Assembly: GCA_018296165.2 (NCBI GenBank) | Contig: JACKQL020000113.1 | Coordinates: 82,797-146,796 of the forward strand | Direction: 5' to 3' | Origin: Termitomyces sp. T153 | Lineage: Eukaryota > Basidiomycota > Agaricomycetes > Agaricales > Lyophyllaceae | Length of the DNA stretch: 64,000 nt | Shown: one piece after another, positions 45,938-57,890 of the stretch | Layout: each line of letters starts with the position of its first letter | How positions within the stretch are numbered: position 1 is the first letter of the stretch | Position numbers and translations under genes: made by a program | Notes under the pieces: generated by a model | Seen by the model: only the letters and a program-made list of their open reading frames with translations | What the model was told of the DNA's origin: nothing | The model's database searches: none

Positions 45938-46045
45938 TAACTACACATCTTGCAGAGGAAGATCCAAAGAGAATAAGTCTGAGGAAATTCCTCAGCTAAG
46001 TGTGAAGTTTCAGAGGCTTTAGAAGTGTGGGAAACAAGTGTATAG

Positions 46046-46900
46046 TGATGCAAAATTCAAGTTTAACTTATTGGCACAAAGTTCTATAGACTTGACTAAC
46101 TTGTCATACTTAGATCTGCAAGAGTGCAGAGTCCTTTTATACTATACTCCCTCCCAATAATAATGTAGTAGTTCAAAAGAGTGAGACAGTTTCAAAACTA
46201 ATAATCAGAGCTCAAATAGTGTATTAACCAATCCTTCCAAAGTAAATAAGTGCTCTTAAGCCTAAAATATCTGCTCCCTGGGAATGTCCAAGCCATAGCA
46301 ACTATTTCCTTGTCTCTTCTCTTCAAAATCCTCTCCTTTTATACCTCTCCTCATATGGACCAGGGTTTTTCAATGCATTCTTAATTGTTGTCTGAGAGCA
46401 TAGTTGGCTGATGGGTGGTCTAGGCATTGGAGTTCCATGTAGACAGAGCTTGGCAACATGTGGTGAGGCTTGTTTTTCTTCCCTCTTTCTCTATACCCCT
46501 CCTTCCTGCACTGAGGCTATTGCAGCAATTCTTGAAGTGTTGGCTTGAGTTAGTGACATGAGTTGTGAGTGAGGCAAGCTAGAGTTTTGGCTGGATCAGC
46601 ACCAGCTGTTGAGAGGCTGAGAATAGCCAGCACTGCCACTTTGTTAGGCATGTCAGCTATCATTTTGATCAGTCCCTTGATCAGTGATGTGTTTAACTCT
46701 CAGCCCTTTGCTTCTTGCTTTGTTGTTGCTGCTACAGGCATCTCTTCTGCTTTTTAGGATCATTGGAGCAGTATTCTTCAAGCTAAGTACTTTTTCTGCC
46801 TACTGTTTTTGGTGAATGCTTACAGTTTTCAGCATTAAGTATATTGAGAAAATAATTTTACTCAAAGTATTCATCATTATAGATAAGTACTGTTGTATCA
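46046..46900 (-). repeat. 3' LTR of the Ty3/gypsy element (855 bp)
   Basis: Begins TGATGCAAAATTCAAGTTTA and ends TGTTGTATCA. Pairs over its whole length with 55064-57067 apart from the solo LTR inserted there. Differences are mainly C/T and G/A changes. The internal stretch CTTAAGCCTAAAATATCTGC is shared exactly with the partner. Confidence 0.92.
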
Positions 46901-47089
46901 CCTCTCCCATACTTGTAATGACTGCCCTCAGTCAGCTTCAACACTTCCACACTGTTTCTTGCTTCTTGACCTCCATGCAGTATGTAAAAATATTTTGTTT
47001 TTATAAAAAAAAACTCAAATTTTGATTTTCCATGCCTCACACATCAATCTCTCTTGTCCTGACTCATAGCCATACCTGTGTTTGGTGCT

Positions 47090-48350
47090 ATTTTTGCCCA
47101 GTCTCAATTATCCTTACTTGATCTGTATTTGGTGCATTACCAAATATTTTTCTTTTAAAAAAACTCAATGGGTATCTTCTTCATATCCAAAACATAATCA
47201 AGCATCTCCCACTGCTTTTTGCAAGCCCCCCACCACTCTGTGTGCTGTTACAGCTGCAGTGCCCTCTCCTTCCAATGAGCCACCCAATCACATAGCCTTA
47301 TGCAATGGCACAGTGAAGCAGAACAGTGCTGGCATGATTATTGCCATTTGACACTATCCTCCCTTTGCTATGCCATTGTTGATGTGTGGTCCACTGCTCA
47401 GGTGCTTTTTAGCTTGGCAGATCAGGCCTGTTACCTTGGGCTTCTCAACTTCATAGGCTTTTCCACTTTTTTCATGCTTTTTCTCATTTGTTTGGTCAGG
47501 CCTTCTATGACCAGGCTGACTTTGCTCACATTGCTAACCAGTCCAGGCTTCCTGATGTCCTTTCAGACATTCTTAAACTTCCTTCTCCTGCCTGAAACAT
47601 TTTGACTTGCACCAAAGCCTTTGCTGTTTTTGCAAATGCTATTGTTGCCATTGAAAATAACTATTAGGAACTTTGTTGCAAACATGAAGCTGAGGTGGTG
47701 CATGCCCAACTACTTTTTCCTCTCTTTTTCTTACTCACACATCTTCCTAATACCTAGAGACATCATGCACAGGATCATGATATCATTATGGCTAGTCTGT
47801 CTCAGGTTCCCCCCATTAAGTGCAAAGCTAATGTGAGTCTAGCTTGCAGCCTCAACATTCTTTCTCAATGACTTGACACCCTTTTGTTGTGTCTAACCCC
47901 CTCTCAGCTTGATCCCAAAGGCAAACCAAAACCCAGAAAAATCAAAGCTTTTCTCAGTGCTGATAAGCTCTTCTCTCCTTTTCTTTTGAAACAGCTTCTT
48001 TTTCATATAGCTCCTTCACTATATCCAACTAGCCACAAGCTCAGTAGTAACACTGCTTTGGCACTCCTTAGCCAAGTTGATGCCATGCTTAATGCCATGC
48101 TATTAGCCAATGATCTGAACCTTGTTTCTCATGCTAATCTCAAGAAGCATTGAGAAACTGTTGAACTCACAGCTCAGTAGCAGCTCTTCTCTCTTGACAT
48201 TGCCCTCCAGATCTTCAAGCTAATCTCAGATTGTCTCAACCACCTCAACAAGGCTTTGGGCCTCTCCAAAGTTAATTGTATTGGTGCTTTACTTGGCAAA
48301 CTTAATGTTAGTGCTGATATAAGCATTCCTTTCCTTTTTCAATCACCTTC
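47090..48350 (+). pseudogene. Antisense accessory ORF between integrase and 3' LTR
   Basis: On the strand opposite to gag-pol a coding-like frame runs for about 0.9 kb with few stops: VLFSLADQACYLGLLNFIGF, FYDQADFAHIANQSRLPDVL, AFAVFANAIVAIENNY, PIKCKANVSLACSLNILSQ, CLTPSQLDPKGKPKPRKIKA, ADKLFSPFLLKQLLFHIAPS and QVDAMLNAMLLANDLNLVSH, then ALQIFKLISDCLNHLNKALG. Upstream, in another frame, SSYPKHNQASPTAFCKPPTT may be the N-terminus. The breaking stops (TGA, TAG) are each one C-to-T step from CGA or CAG. I do not recognise the protein. Antisense ORFs at this position are known from some plant Ty3/gypsy lineages. Confidence 0.5.
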
Positions 48351-48766
48351 TCTTTCCTAACCCATATTTTAAGTCCTCAATTGATGATTCTGACATGGAG
48401 CTCATCAATTCTTCTGAGATCAGCATCTAAATTCTCATGGCCTATCAACAGTTCCCTCAGTGTAATTATTAGCACTGCCTCTGCCTTAACTAGCTTAATT
48501 ACATCCTCCTTTGTATCCCTTACTTCATATCTCCACAATTAATGCCATATTACCCAAAATTGTGTGAACTTTAAGTTTTTGACTGATTTTTCTAAGCCTT
48601 ATTCTTAAGTCCATCAATTTTCAAAGTTATTGCACTAAACATTTAATTCATGATCTGATTGTTTATAGAGCTTTATCAATCCAAATAATATGTCTGGTAT
48701 GGCTTTATCAGATGGTTTTTGGATTTTTTTCCTTAGCTCTTTCAACTTAGCTGGTGTAATGTCTAC

Positions 48767-51700
48767 TTAATTCTCCAGGCCTTGAGGTAGTACTAACTGT
48801 TTCCAAGCTTCATAGGGTATCATCCTAAATGCTGCTATCCTGATTTGCCAAACTGACCCATCCAGTTCTGCCACAATATAATTACCACCCCTGGTCTTAG
48901 CAATTACTACCATTGGACCATAGAAAGGTAGAAGCATTTTAGCACTGTGTGAACTTTTTGTAATCATATTTTTAACTAAGACTAAATCTAAGGGTTTGAA
49001 TTTGATGTCTTTGATAAGAGTTTTTATGCTCTTCTCAAACTTCAAAGCCTATTGGAATTTGTCCTTCCCAACTCTCTCTCATCTCCTCCACATGCTGGTG
49101 GTGCTTGACTAAAGCCCTAGCACAATAACCAATCAACTCTTCTGTAGATAATGGCCCTTCTGGCAATTCTATTAACCAGGTAGCCTCTACCAAGTCCAAA
49201 GGTAGAGTTGAATGAGCTCCAGTGACTATGAAGTATGGTGAACATCTAAATCTCTGCTGGATGGTAATGCAATCACTCCACATTATATGAAAGAAGAACC
49301 AAAACCATTTAGTGTGATCCTCACAAGCTTTAAATAAAGCTTGTCTGACATTCCATGTGGTCTTTCAATCTTGCCATTAGCTTGAGAGTTATATGGAGAG
49401 ATGGCTATGCCTCTGATTCCATATTTACTCTCTATCCAAGCTGTGACCTTTTTGAATTGTCCAGCATTGTCCATGATGATTTCTGCAATGCAGCCCCAGC
49501 AACAAATCACATCCTCAAAAAACCATTGACCAATTATTTTATGGTTTTCATTGTGCAGAGGCCTCCCTTCATCCATGAAGACAATCATGGACGATATACT
49601 TGCAGCCATTTGAAGCTGGAGTCATGTGCATAGTATCAATGTGGATTGTTTGGAAGATAGAGGGTGTATAGGTCACTGTGAGAACTCTGTTTACAGCTGT
49701 CTTTTGATGTATCTGACAGTTGTGACAAGTCCCAACATACCACTGAACACCTCCATCAATCCCTGGCCACCAAAATCATTCTTGTATTAACATTTTGGTT
49801 GCATAAGTCCCCCTATGCCCTAAGGCATCATGGGCTAATTTAAGCATGAACATTCATCTATTGATATTGATTACTAGCTTATGCCTGGCCTCATAATTGC
49901 ACTTGTACAGTCTCCTCTTTGGACCAAAGAAAAACTGTCTTGCAAACCTTTTGAACTTGTCTGGGTCCCAACCCTGCAAATTCTCAAGTTCTTTGCTTTG
50001 GTTTTGTAACCAGCTTTGTACAATTGGTAGCAAATCATCCCACTGCTCATTCTTACTACCTTTTCTATGCTCTAAGTAAGTCTGTAAGTCTGCTTCCTTC
50101 TCTTCCTCAATACCTTCTGCAGGTAATAGAGGCTAAGAAAGAGATAGTACTGCAACAGGATTCATTCTGGATGTCTGCTGCTGACTGAGAACTGCCTTCC
50201 TAAGCTCCACTTCTTGAAACCTTGCTCTATTAAGTTCTTGTTCAAAGTCTGATACTTCAGTGGCTACTGCCTGTAGATAGCCACTTCTAGTGTCAATTTG
50301 ATCTGCAAACTCCTCAAGTGCTAAGGGTTCCCAATCCTCCCATCCTGGTTCATTATTAGTTTTAGCTGGATATTCAAAGTGCATAGTCTTTGGGTTGTCC
50401 ACCAGCTCTGGTTTAACAGGTGGGCACTCCTCATTCCCTGACTGCTTGAGCCTTTTAGACAGGCCATCAACATTTAAGGTCTGTGCTGGCACATGCCTTA
50501 AAGTAAAATGATAGAGCAGTACATCCTTAATTCATCTCATGATGGTAGTATTAGGTCCTACTCCAGGATTGCTTAGCATTCCTTTCAAATACTTGGCATC
50601 TATCTCCACTACAAGCTTCCTACACCCAACTAGCCAATACTTATTAGCTTGCAAGGCTCTCATCAAACCATAGAGTTCTCTTTTAGGCTATGAGAATCTT
50701 GCCTCCCTCTCATTCAAAGTGATGGATCCTAGCTTAGCACAAGTGCATTGCTTAGGATTGTCTGGAGCTTCCTGAAATATTCCAAAGCCCACTGCCATCT
50801 AAGAAGTGTTAATTGATAGGACCTTTGCCCCTCCTGATTCATAGTCAAGTGGTTTTAGAGGTGCACTTGCAGCTAGCAACTTCTTCAACTGAGCCATTGC
50901 TAACTGCTGCTCCTCACTCCAAACAAATGGTGTGTGGTTTTGAGTCAACTTGTTGATGGGTGCAGCCACTTTGGCATAGTCTTTAATGAACATCCTAAAG
51001 GTATCACAAGTACTTAGGAAAGCTCTGACATCTGACTTATCCTGGCAATCACCCCACTTCATAACAATGGCCAACTGCTTGGTCTCAGGTTTTTGTCCCT
51101 CATAGGAACACCTGTGTCCAACCACTACAATCTCATGTGCACAGACTACTGAATTCTTCTCAGAAAAAGTTCCTCCAGCATATTTGATTCTTTGTAACAC
51201 TCTGTTTACATTTTGCAGATGTTCCCATACAAATCTCCTAATGCCTGAATTTTCTGGAATAACCTCATAGCCTCCATCTGGTGATTCATACCTGTGAGGT
51301 GGACCTCTGATTGGCACATCATCAATATATGGCCAAGTTACATGAGGTATCTCATCTTTCAAGATGAAGGTAATGTCATCATAAAAGATTGATACTGAAT
51401 TTGTCCAGCCCATTGGCAGGGTACCAGCCTCCAAGCACCAAAGGGTATCTGAAAGGTGGTATAGTCCTTAGACCTCACATCCAACACTCTCTCATCATAT
51501 CCCACAGACAAGTCAAAGATCCTTCCACAAGCTCTGCCAGTAAAGTGACTAGCTAACTCTTCAGTTGCTGGTAGCAACCCAGAATGTGCTATGGTCACTT
51601 TGTTTAAAGGTTCCAAGCTGTGAACTATCCTTAAACTTTCACTATCCTTCTTCAATACTGTGAACCACTGGGATCTGTATGAAAAGTTGGATGGCTCATA

Positions 51701-54700
51701 CACTCTTGCCTCAATTTTCTGCTTTATTATCTTGCAGATTTTATCTCTGAGTCCAGGAGCAATGGGAATATCCTTCAATATCCAGGGGGTGTAAGGAATT
51801 ACTAGCATAACTACAGGAGAGAAAAATTCCTCCTTGAGCCTACCTTTTTGAGAATCATCCCATGCAAAAGCCTCATTCTGCAGCATCATTCAATGATGTA
51901 CTGTCTTCATCTCCTTTGGCCACAAGAAACCATCACCCTGTGCTTGGTCAATGATTTCTTTGCACTCAGCAGTATATCTTCCTGTGGGTTTGAAATTAGG
52001 TGGATTTGGGTCCAACTGTGGCATGTTTGCTAGTGGATCTCCAGTAATACACCTTCAACTCCTCAGAAGAGGTTCTTAGTACAGGTTTCACCTTTTTAGC
52101 AACAGGTTTGTATTTCTTAGAAAATACTTGTGCAGTTTTCCCCATACCTGCTTTTAACTCTAGGCTTTCCTGTTGTACTAAGATCTCCTCTAACTTCTCT
52201 GATATCTGACACAGCTGCCCATTTAGATAAGCTGCTAATGTCTTCTCATCTCTTCCTTCAACATCTCCTTCTACAGCAAAGGCCTGCAGATACACATCTC
52301 TCAACTCCTGGTTCTTGAATCCACTATGATTTATAGTGTATCCAGTCACCAATGCCTCACTATTCTCCTTTTCTCCAATCATCACTGCCACCTCTCCCTT
52401 GTCACTGACTAGATCATTGAAATTTAAAATTTTGGATTACCATCTTTTCCAACTTCTATCTTTTGCATCTTTCCTCTTTAAAGAGTGGGCAGAGCTGTCT
52501 GGCAACTAGTATTAGGTTCTCTGATAGTTATGATGGCACTGCCATCTTGAAGATTTTGTATGTCACTTTCTGTCAGTGTGTCAAAAGGCCAACCCAACCA
52601 GACAGTATAAGCTGGCTTAACAAAGATGTGCACTTGCAAGTAAATGGTGAAGCCTTCAGCAAAAGTAAATGGCACATTTTTGGCTAAACCAACTGATGTA
52701 TCCACTTGACTGCTGGCTCTCTCCATCCTTAAGCATATGTCTGGATCCAAGTCAACCCTAAGCAAAGTGCCTCATCTAGTGCCATGCTTATTTGAGAACC
52801 ACTGTTTAAAATTATCTCTATTTGCCCCCTCTGATTGACAGTGGGATACAAAGATCTTAACACTTGCAAATCTCTGGCCACATACACCACTACTGGCTTT
52901 TCTCCTAGAGGGATATTTTCCAAGTAAGTGGCTACATAATCCTGATGCACTACTGCACCAGTAGGCAATCCATCTTGTGTCCCATTTGCAATGAAATAAG
53001 TTGCCATTGGTAGGTCATTGACATCTACTTTGTCAGGTGGTTTCTTCACTCTTACAGTCTGCTGTTGAATTGCTACCTTTGGGATATTGGGATCCCTAGA
53101 CTTAGTCCCTGATTTTAGAGTCAATTTTTATATCATTGCTTCTCTTAATTCAGGAACATTTAACAGTTTTCCAGTACTAAAAGGTACAGTAGCCTCCCAG
53201 AGCCTATTAATGGCTTTATCCCACTCCTTCCTTCTTGTTCCTAGTAAGGAACTTTTAACAGTGTCCTGCACTGGCAAGTCTGGTCCCTCATTGAGGGCTG
53301 GAACCTTCTTAAAAGGTAGATCCAGTTTGAGTGCAACTCTAGGTGGAATCACTAGAGTTAGCTTTTCTTTTCTAGGGTTTTTCAGAGGTTCTCTCTGGCA
53401 ATGAGGATACTTCTGGTTGAGATGCCTCTTTTCTAATTGTTTTTATTGAGTTATTTAAAAATCCTTAGAGGCAGATTTCTGTCCTTCAGGACTAGCTGTG
53501 TTCCTTGTGTTGACCAACACACTGAGCATCTCAGCCATTTTATTGTAACCTTCCATCAAGTCCCCCAAGTAGTCTGATTCTTTATATCAAATGCACTCTA
53601 GCATGTCATTTCTTGTATTTCTAGCAGAGTTTATATAGGTAGAGTAAGTAACTGTCTCTGGAGGGTCATCTTCGGGCTATCCAAAGTACATGCTCACTTG
53701 CTTATCATGTACCTGCACTAGTCTAGCATGAGGAGATATACCAGCAGGATCCCTAGGTCAAGGAGCACCATCAGGTAGTCTGGCTCTCCCCTCCAACAGG
53801 ATGATCCATCTTTTTTTATACATCTCCCTTGATTATTTCACACTCTGAAATTCTATGTCCAGTTTGCCAACAATAGAAGCAAGTAACACCACTTCTCCCA
53901 AAAGTTGGAAATGTAGGAGGCCCTTCTGCCCTTATACCCTAGCTCCCTTTGGTATTCAAGAAGGTATTGTGGATGTCCAACTGACCAGCTTACAAAGCTT
54001 GCATAGTACTCTAAATGCTTCCTATCTGTTTCCTAATGGTAACCACAGCATCTTATAGATGAGCCATTTTCTCCTCCACTTCCTCCTCCTTGATGTTCCT
54101 CCTATTAGTTTCCATTTTCTCTACTCTCTCCTCTCTGGAGGTTCTTACAGTAGCACCATCTATTAAGGTCCCCACTACTGTCAGCATTTCTGATAGGTCA
54201 TACTTGTTGTCCTTGTGCCTATTTCTAGCAGGGTCTTTGTAGTGGCCATATCTACTGATCAACCTTTCCTCAATCACATCTCCAAAAGCTGGTGTAAAGC
54301 ATCCCAGGAATTTGTCTACCAGAGACCCCATTTCCAGTGACTTTAGCCAACTTCTTAGCCTCAGCTCTAAATTTCCTTATCAGAGAATGGATCTCTGTGG
54401 TGTCATTCCTGCTAAGTCTGGCATGTTCTCTGCAGATTCTGTCCAGGTTTGCAACACTACTTATGTCATCTGCTGCTTCTGAATAAGACTCCTTGATCTC
54501 TTTCTCAGAAGCAAACCAAGTATAGTCATCTCCAGAGGAATCAAAGCCCAGCCATTCTTGTTCAGTCTGAGCATCCACATACTCCAAGATTCTTTTCTTC
54601 CTCTCCTTATCTCCTTGGATCCTAGCATGCTCAAACAAAGAGATTATCCTTTGTATGAAAGTGACAAACCTCAGAGGGTTCAGTGTGCTTGAACTTAGGT

Positions 54701-54927
54701 GCATCCCTGCTGTCAGGCAGTGGCATCTTATGTCTGATTGGCTCCATGATAAGGGAAGTAGAAGCTGATTGAATAGTAGGGCACAGGTTTTTTGGTGAAC
54801 TTGAAACTGTTTTCTCAGTCCAAAGCTTTCTTCTTTTGAATAAGGTTTCAGGGTCAGGGAAAAAGGACTTTGAACCACTTTTATTGGTCCTAGTTTCTCT
54901 TTCCCTTGATATAATGGAGTTTTTCAC
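48767..54927 (-). pseudogene. gag-pol of the Ty3/gypsy element, inactivated
   Basis: Read from right to left. Gag (about 53830-54927) has MPLPDSRDAPKFKHTEPSEV and ARLSRNDTTEIHSLIRKFRA; its zinc knuckle CFYCWQTGHRISEC lies near 53835-53880. Protease (about 52730-53124) has ILNSGSQISMALDEA, in which the active-site Asp of the usual DSGS is Asn. RT (about 50800-51889) has SLRIVHSLEPLNKVTIAHSG, GRIFDLSVGYDE and the active-site WPYIDD. RNase H-like sequence at about 50500-50790 includes KRELYGLMRALQANKYWLV. Integrase (about 48767-49770) has the CHNCQIHQK zinc site, IIMDNAGQFKKV and ISPYNSQANGKIERPH. Frames are interrupted throughout by stops, so no complete protein can be made. Confidence 0.9.
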
Positions 54928-55063
54928 CTTAGTTGTAATAACTTCAGGTGTTTTGGGCCAAGACCCAGATGGTGCAAAACTTATGTTTTAAAAGAGTTGG
55001 ACTCCTCACAGAAATCCAAAAGTGAGTTTTTGTATTAAAGAAGCTCTTGTGGTGGGCTCCAGA

Positions 55064-57067
55064 TGATGCAAAATCTAAGTTTAACTTATTGGCACAAAGT
55101 TCTGTAGACTTGGCCAACTTGTCATACTTAGATCTGCAAGAGTTCAGGGCTCTTTTATACTAAACTCCCTCTCAATAATAATGTAGTAATAGATTATTTG
55201 ATTTTAGCTCAGAAGAGTGAGACAGTTTCAAAACTAATGATCAGGGCTCAAATAGTGTATTAACCAATCCTCCTAAAGTAAATAGGTGCTCTTAAGCCTA
55301 AAATATCTGCTCCCTGGGGATGTCCAAGCCATGGCAACTACTTGCTTGTTCCTTCTCTTCAAAATCCTCTCCTTTTTATACCTCTCCTCCCTCACATGGA
55401 CCAGAGTTTTTCCATGCATTCTTAATTATTGTCTGGGAGCATAGTTGGCTGATGGGTGGTCTAGGCATTGGAGTTCCATGTAGACAGAGCTTGGCAACAT
55501 GTGGTGAGGCTTGTTTTTCCTCTTCCCTCTTTCTCTATACTCCTCCTTCCTGCACTGAGGCTATTGCAGCAATTCTTGGAGTGTTGGCTTGGGTTAGTGA
55601 CATGAGTTGTGAGTGAGGCAAGCTAAAGTTTTGGCTGGATCAGCACCAGCTGTTGAGAGGCTGAGAATAGCCAGCACTGCCACTTTGTTAGCCATGTCAG
55701 CTATCATTTTAATCAGTCCCTTGATCAGTGATGTGTTTAACCCTCAGCCCTTTGCTTCTTGCTTTGTTGTTGCTGCTACAGGCATCTCTTCAGCTTTTTA
55801 GGATCATTGGAGCAGTATTCTTCAAGCTAAATACTTGCTCTGCCTATTGTTTTTGGCAGTGATGTGCTCCTATGCCACCTAGCTGCCATGCAGGAAACCA
55901 AATGGAAGACCTAAACACTAGCAACTAGTTAGGGTAGCTGGCAATAGGAAGTTAATAGGGGGTGAATCAGTAACCATTCCAGAAAGCAAGAGCTAATAGA
56001 TGTGAGGGTAATGAAGAACAAAGTGAAAAGTGTTGCTATTGCTAGCCCAAGTCACTAGACAGTAATGGAAGGTCACTAGATAGAAGAAGGAAAAAGGAAC
56101 AAAGGTGAAAGAGTCACTAAGAAATGGGGCACTAAGTGATAGGAAGGGAGGAATCAGGAATAAGTGAGATTAATAAAGACTAAGGGATGAATGCAGACTA
56201 GTTGCTAGCCATAGTCACTAGCATTGCTAAGCCAAAATAATGCTAAGGGTAACTGCAATTAGCACTCACACTAAGTCAAGGTTGAGGTCATCAAGACTGT
56301 TGCTAAGTCATTGGTGATGATGAGAGAGAGCAATAAGACATCTGAAGCTGGTAAGCTGAGAGCTAGTGAGGGGAATGGTACTCTGTTTGTTTTTTTGTCT
56401 CTATGTACAGGCAGTATTTATACTGTTTGTAAGTATAGTATTTAGAAAGGAAATATTAGTTGCTGCCAGTGACAGCATCTGCCAAAGTGTTTATGATACA
56501 TACTGAATGTCAGTCTGGTAAGCAAGTATACATACATGATGTCAATATGATGTGTAAAAATTGTCAATCACAAGAAAAGAGCATTTCTGACATCAATACC
56601 TGAAGTGTAGATGCCATTCAAGTATGTTTGTAAGCTTGACAAGAAAAAATGATAAGTAAGAAATCACACAGCTGTCAACATATCCCTTTTTAGAGAGGAG
56701 GCAGTGTTGTTGCCAGGTAATGTTGCTAGCAATCGTTGCCAAGAAAGGTCTTGGCTTTGTCATTCTAGATCCAAAGTCCAGACTCTACATAATGCAGCTC
56801 ATGATCCATAAGTCTTGTGGTTGCTAAAATCCTGTGCAAAAGCTACATCATTCCAGACCTTGGGGCTAGACCTTACATGATAAATGTTGTGACTTGTGCC
56901 AGGTCATGTACAATATATTCAGCTGCTGTCCAATCTAAAATGCCAAAAATGGTGCTCAGTGACAAGTGGGTCTTATCAGTGGATGCTTCCAGTTTTCAGC
57001 ATCAGGTATATTGAGAAAGTACATTGAGTCAAAGTACTCATCATTATGGGTAAGTACCATCATATCA
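55064..57067 (-). repeat. 5' LTR of the Ty3/gypsy element, split by a solo LTR
   Basis: Homologous to 46046-46900. The left part (55064-55858) and right part (56983-57067, TGCTTCCAGTTTTCAGCATC onward) flank a 1.1-kb insertion. The minus-strand sequence after its inner end, TCTGGAGCCCACCACAAG, is a candidate primer binding site since it includes TGG. Confidence 0.88.
55863..56978. mobile_element. Solo LTR of a second retroelement inserted in the 5' LTR
   Basis: 1116-bp insertion absent from the partner LTR. It starts TGTGCTCCTATGCC and ends TCTTATCA, so it has TG...CA ends, and is flanked by GTGA (55859-55862) and GTGG (56979-56982), a 4-bp duplication with one change. It encodes no protein. 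A TATTTATACTG stretch near 56413 could be its promoter. These features fit a solo LTR left by recombination. Confidence 0.75.
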
Positions 57068-57071
57068 ATAG

Positions 57072-57890
57072 TACACAGAAAAGTCATGTGCCATCATTGA
57101 CCTGGCAATGCACATGCTCAAGTCATATGACATGCAAAAATGTGCCTGACAATAACCAAATCCAGACTCTGATCCAAAAACAGAAATCCATTGTAAATGG
57201 TGATCTCCAGCCTCCATGCATGTGACCATGCCCAAGTGGTACTGTCAGATAGCCTGGGTCAAAAGTACTTGTGACCCAAATATGGGGGAATGGGGAGGAG
57301 ACATGGGCCAGGAATAAAGAAAATGAAAAAATAACCTGGAAATGAGTGGTCCCCTGACAGCTGAGCACTGAGCACTAAGTACTGAGGTAGAAACCAGAGA
57401 TTTAAACATCCTACATACATGCTGAATGAGCAAGTTTGTTTACACTGAATTCTTAAATTATCATTGAGACTGGATGCAAATCGCACATACACATTGACAA
57501 AACAAATCAGATACTTTGTGAGATGGTCATTGCAATGCATCAATGTGCTGATCATGAACTCACAACTATTGTTACCCCATATATTACCATGGCCACATGA
57601 CAGTACAATGAACATGCCAGACCAGCATATCCTGAATCCCAGTAGGTTTGTCATGACCCGCAAATGTACTTACTAACCAGTTTTTCTGTTATCTCATGGG
57701 TGTAAATATCCAGCTATCCTAGTGACAGCTATCAATTTCATGCTTGCTTAGTGACAAAGTACCAAGTAAATCTGTTTAGTGACAGTTGGGCAATAGGTCT
57801 GGCCTGCATCAAGAGTCATAGTGCCCATGGTATTGGGGTTAGAGAAGTCACAAGTTCAGTACATCATTAGTTACTGATTGACTTCACTTT
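57072..57890. other. CpG-poor flank right of the LTR element
   Basis: This is the other side of the LTR insertion site and so probably belongs to the older remnant at 43900-46041. No clear protein motif could be read. Confidence 0.4.

Larger units (their letters stand above)
43900..46041 (-). pseudogene. Remnant of a large transposon ORF, split by a Tc1 element
   Basis: On the minus strand, right of the Tc1 element, is TLVSHTSKASETSHLAEEFP, and left of it KIGFVEGEDAFVFVNSADIL with LCAVHLISQFVGSCTKVLPA. After a further break come EYYVE and RFMDRNTFVQFTGGSIGHC, and an acidic tail (FDSDSSEDEEEEDLREDG). The layout (FVNPxDVxRAxHxIPxF ... YVNRFVDRDMxMRYxGGxxGH ... acidic end) resembles a C-terminal segment common in Agaricomycete transposon proteins (Plavaka/KDZ-associated type). 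That assignment is from memory of the pattern and not firm. Many stops are present. The Tc1 and the LTR element inserted into this older sequence. Confidence 0.45.
46046..57067 (-). mobile_element. Ty3/gypsy LTR retrotransposon (inactive, minus orientation)
   Basis: 11-kb element with two LTRs (46046-46900 and 55064-57067, the latter enlarged by an insertion) that start TG and end CA on the plus strand. A 4-bp target duplication ATAG flanks it (46042-46045 and 57068-57071). Internal order on the minus strand is gag with a zinc knuckle, protease, reverse transcriptase, RNase H, integrase. RT before integrase places it in the Ty3/gypsy group. Between integrase and the 3' LTR lies about 1.8 kb with an antisense ORF. 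All genes have stops and frameshifts. Confidence 0.93.
43360..57890. other. CpG-depleted block of nested, decayed transposable elements
   Basis: Reading through this 14.5-kb stretch I find only about four CG dinucleotides (near 53669, 56731, 57480 and 57655), whereas both flanks have many per line. TG and CA are frequent. The stop codons I read in the Tc1 transposase are TGA where CGA is expected. The edges are sharp: CG is common left of 43355 and right of 57900. The pattern fits long-term CpG methylation with deamination, or a RIP-like process focused on CpG. It covers all the elements listed below, so it is a property of the block rather than of one family. Confidence 0.92.

Noticed and set aside
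46041..46050. GTGAT near both 46045 and 55859 as the target duplication of the LTR element
   Set aside because: The homology between LTRs continues beyond 55858 after a 1.1-kb insertion; the real outer ends at 46046 and 57067 are flanked by ATAG.
46569..46757. 62-codon frame present in both LTRs (also at 55613-55801)
   Set aside because: Conserved only because it lies in the duplicated LTR; no evidence of coding.
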